Assembly (NCBI GenBank): GCA_030639105.1
Contig: DAOWDI010000272.1
Location: 1-15,684, forward strand
Source: Gammaproteobacteria bacterium
GTDB taxonomy: Bacteria > Pseudomonadota > Gammaproteobacteria > Ga0077536
Length of the DNA: 15,684 nt
Direction of reading: 5' to 3'
The translations under genes and the position numbers were made by a program. This document shows, piece after piece, positions 15,220 through 15,684 of this stretch. The notes beneath the pieces are model-generated. The model was not told where the DNA came from. It did no database searches and worked only from the letters and a program-made list of their open reading frames with translations. Each line of letters begins with the position of its first letter. Positions within the stretch are counted from its first letter, which is position 1.

Positions 15220-15684
15220 TCATCGGCCCGGCACCGCTACACCATCGTCACGCATCCGCGCGATCTTGTAGCGTAGGGTCCGCGGACTGATCCCGAGTTT
15301 TTCCGAGGCGAATTTTCTACTGCCGCCACCTTGTGCGAGCGCCTCCAGGATCAACCGCCGCTCATGGTCTTTCAGATCATCGCCCAGCGAATCGGCATCC
15401 GGCACGCCATTCGCTTGGGACATGCTGATATCAAGATCTTCAAACACAAGGTCCGATACCTCGATCGTTGTGCCGTTATGGATGATCCAGGCACGCTGCA
15501 TAACGTTGTCTAGTTCGCGGACGTTGCCCGGCCAACGGTATTCGATCAGGCGGGCAAGCGCGGCGTCGCTGATCTCCGGCGCCTGGCATCCCGCCGCCTG
15601 TGCGGCGCGCGCGAGCAGGGATCGGGCCAGCGGTGCGATGTCGCCGCGGCGTTCGCACAATGCCGGGACATGGAGCGGAAAGAC
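15220..15684 (-). CDS. fleR: FleR/FlrC-type sigma-54-dependent flagellar response regulator (3' part only)
   Basis: This is the C-terminal 154 residues of an NtrC-family activator whose beginning lies outside the window. The segment opens with VFPLHVPALCERRGDIAPLA, the end of the AAA+ domain, then EYRWPGNVRELDNVMQRA (about 48-65), the R-finger/sensor region of the family. It ends with a Fis-type helix-turn-helix (about 127-152; GISPRTLRYKIARMRDDG). That last motif, plus the position next to fliE, is typical of FleR (Pseudomonas) and FlrC (Vibrio). FleQ/FlrA is less likely because it is not usually adjacent to fliE. The AAA+ core, receiver domain and partner kinase (fleS/flrB) cannot be seen. 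It would activate sigma-54 promoters such as those before fliK and fliL (inference). Confidence 0.92.
   Translation of the reverse strand, partial: VFPLHVPALCERRGDIAPLARSLLARAAQAAGCQAPEISDAALARLIEYRWPGNVRELDNVMQRAWIIHNGTTIEVSDLVFEDLDISMSQANGVPDADSLGDDLKDHERRLILEALAQGGGSRKFASEKLGISPRTLRYKIARMRDDGVAVPGR

Noticed and set aside
15220..15250. Possible -24/-12 element at the end of fleR
   Set aside because: The GC/GG-like pair has 9-nt rather than 10-nt spacing and lacks the TTGC and TGGCAC context.
1..15684. A novel system, mobile element, CRISPR array or RNA gene hidden in the window
   Set aside because: All 18 minus-strand genes belong to the known flagellar set, spacers are short, and no array-like repeats, transposase, integrase or tRNA-like folds were seen on either strand by eye.

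Overview
The window is a block of polar-flagellum genes from a moderately GC-rich bacterium, most likely a gammaproteobacterium. It is almost entirely coding, and all 18 genes read on the minus strand. In the direction of transcription (right to left) the order is fleR/flrC (3' part), fliE, fliF, fliG, fliH, fliI, fliJ, fliK, fliL, fliM, fliN, fliO, fliP, fliQ, fliR, flhB, flhA, flhF (5' part). This order, with an NtrC-family activator on one side and flhF on the other, plus sigma-54 promoters, matches the Pseudomonas/Vibrio type of flagellar regulon rather than the flhDC type of the enterics. The genus cannot be named from the sequence alone.

Region by region (high to low coordinates): 15684-15220 is the C-terminal part of a sigma-54-dependent response regulator. 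15173-9662 holds fliE to fliJ: rod/MS-ring junction, MS ring, rotor switch protein FliG, and the export ATPase complex FliH-FliI-FliJ. These genes are closely packed, with 1- to 4-nt overlaps at fliG/fliH, fliH/fliI and fliI/fliJ. A 244-bp spacer (9418-9661) then holds a consensus -24/-12 (sigma-54) promoter for fliK, the hook-length gene. A second 200-bp spacer (8198-8397) holds another good -24/-12 promoter, plus inverted repeats, in front of fliL. From fliL (8197) to flhB (2814) runs a compact set: stator-associated FliL, C-ring proteins FliM and FliN, and the membrane export gate FliO-P-Q-R-FlhB. flhA (export gate) and the start of flhF (polar-placement GTPase) follow with short spacers.

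Together the genes encode the basal body, switch and the flagellar type III export machine, with regulators of sigma-54 transcription and of pole placement at the two ends. All the complete genes look intact; no frameshift, insertion sequence, tRNA, CRISPR array or foreign island was seen. The content is a known system. The points worth a second look are the two sigma-54 promoters that divide the cluster, the dyads upstream of fliL, an NPSH in place of NPTH at the FlhB self-cleavage site, a six-proline run in FlhA, and several start-site choices that an automatic annotation could get wrong.
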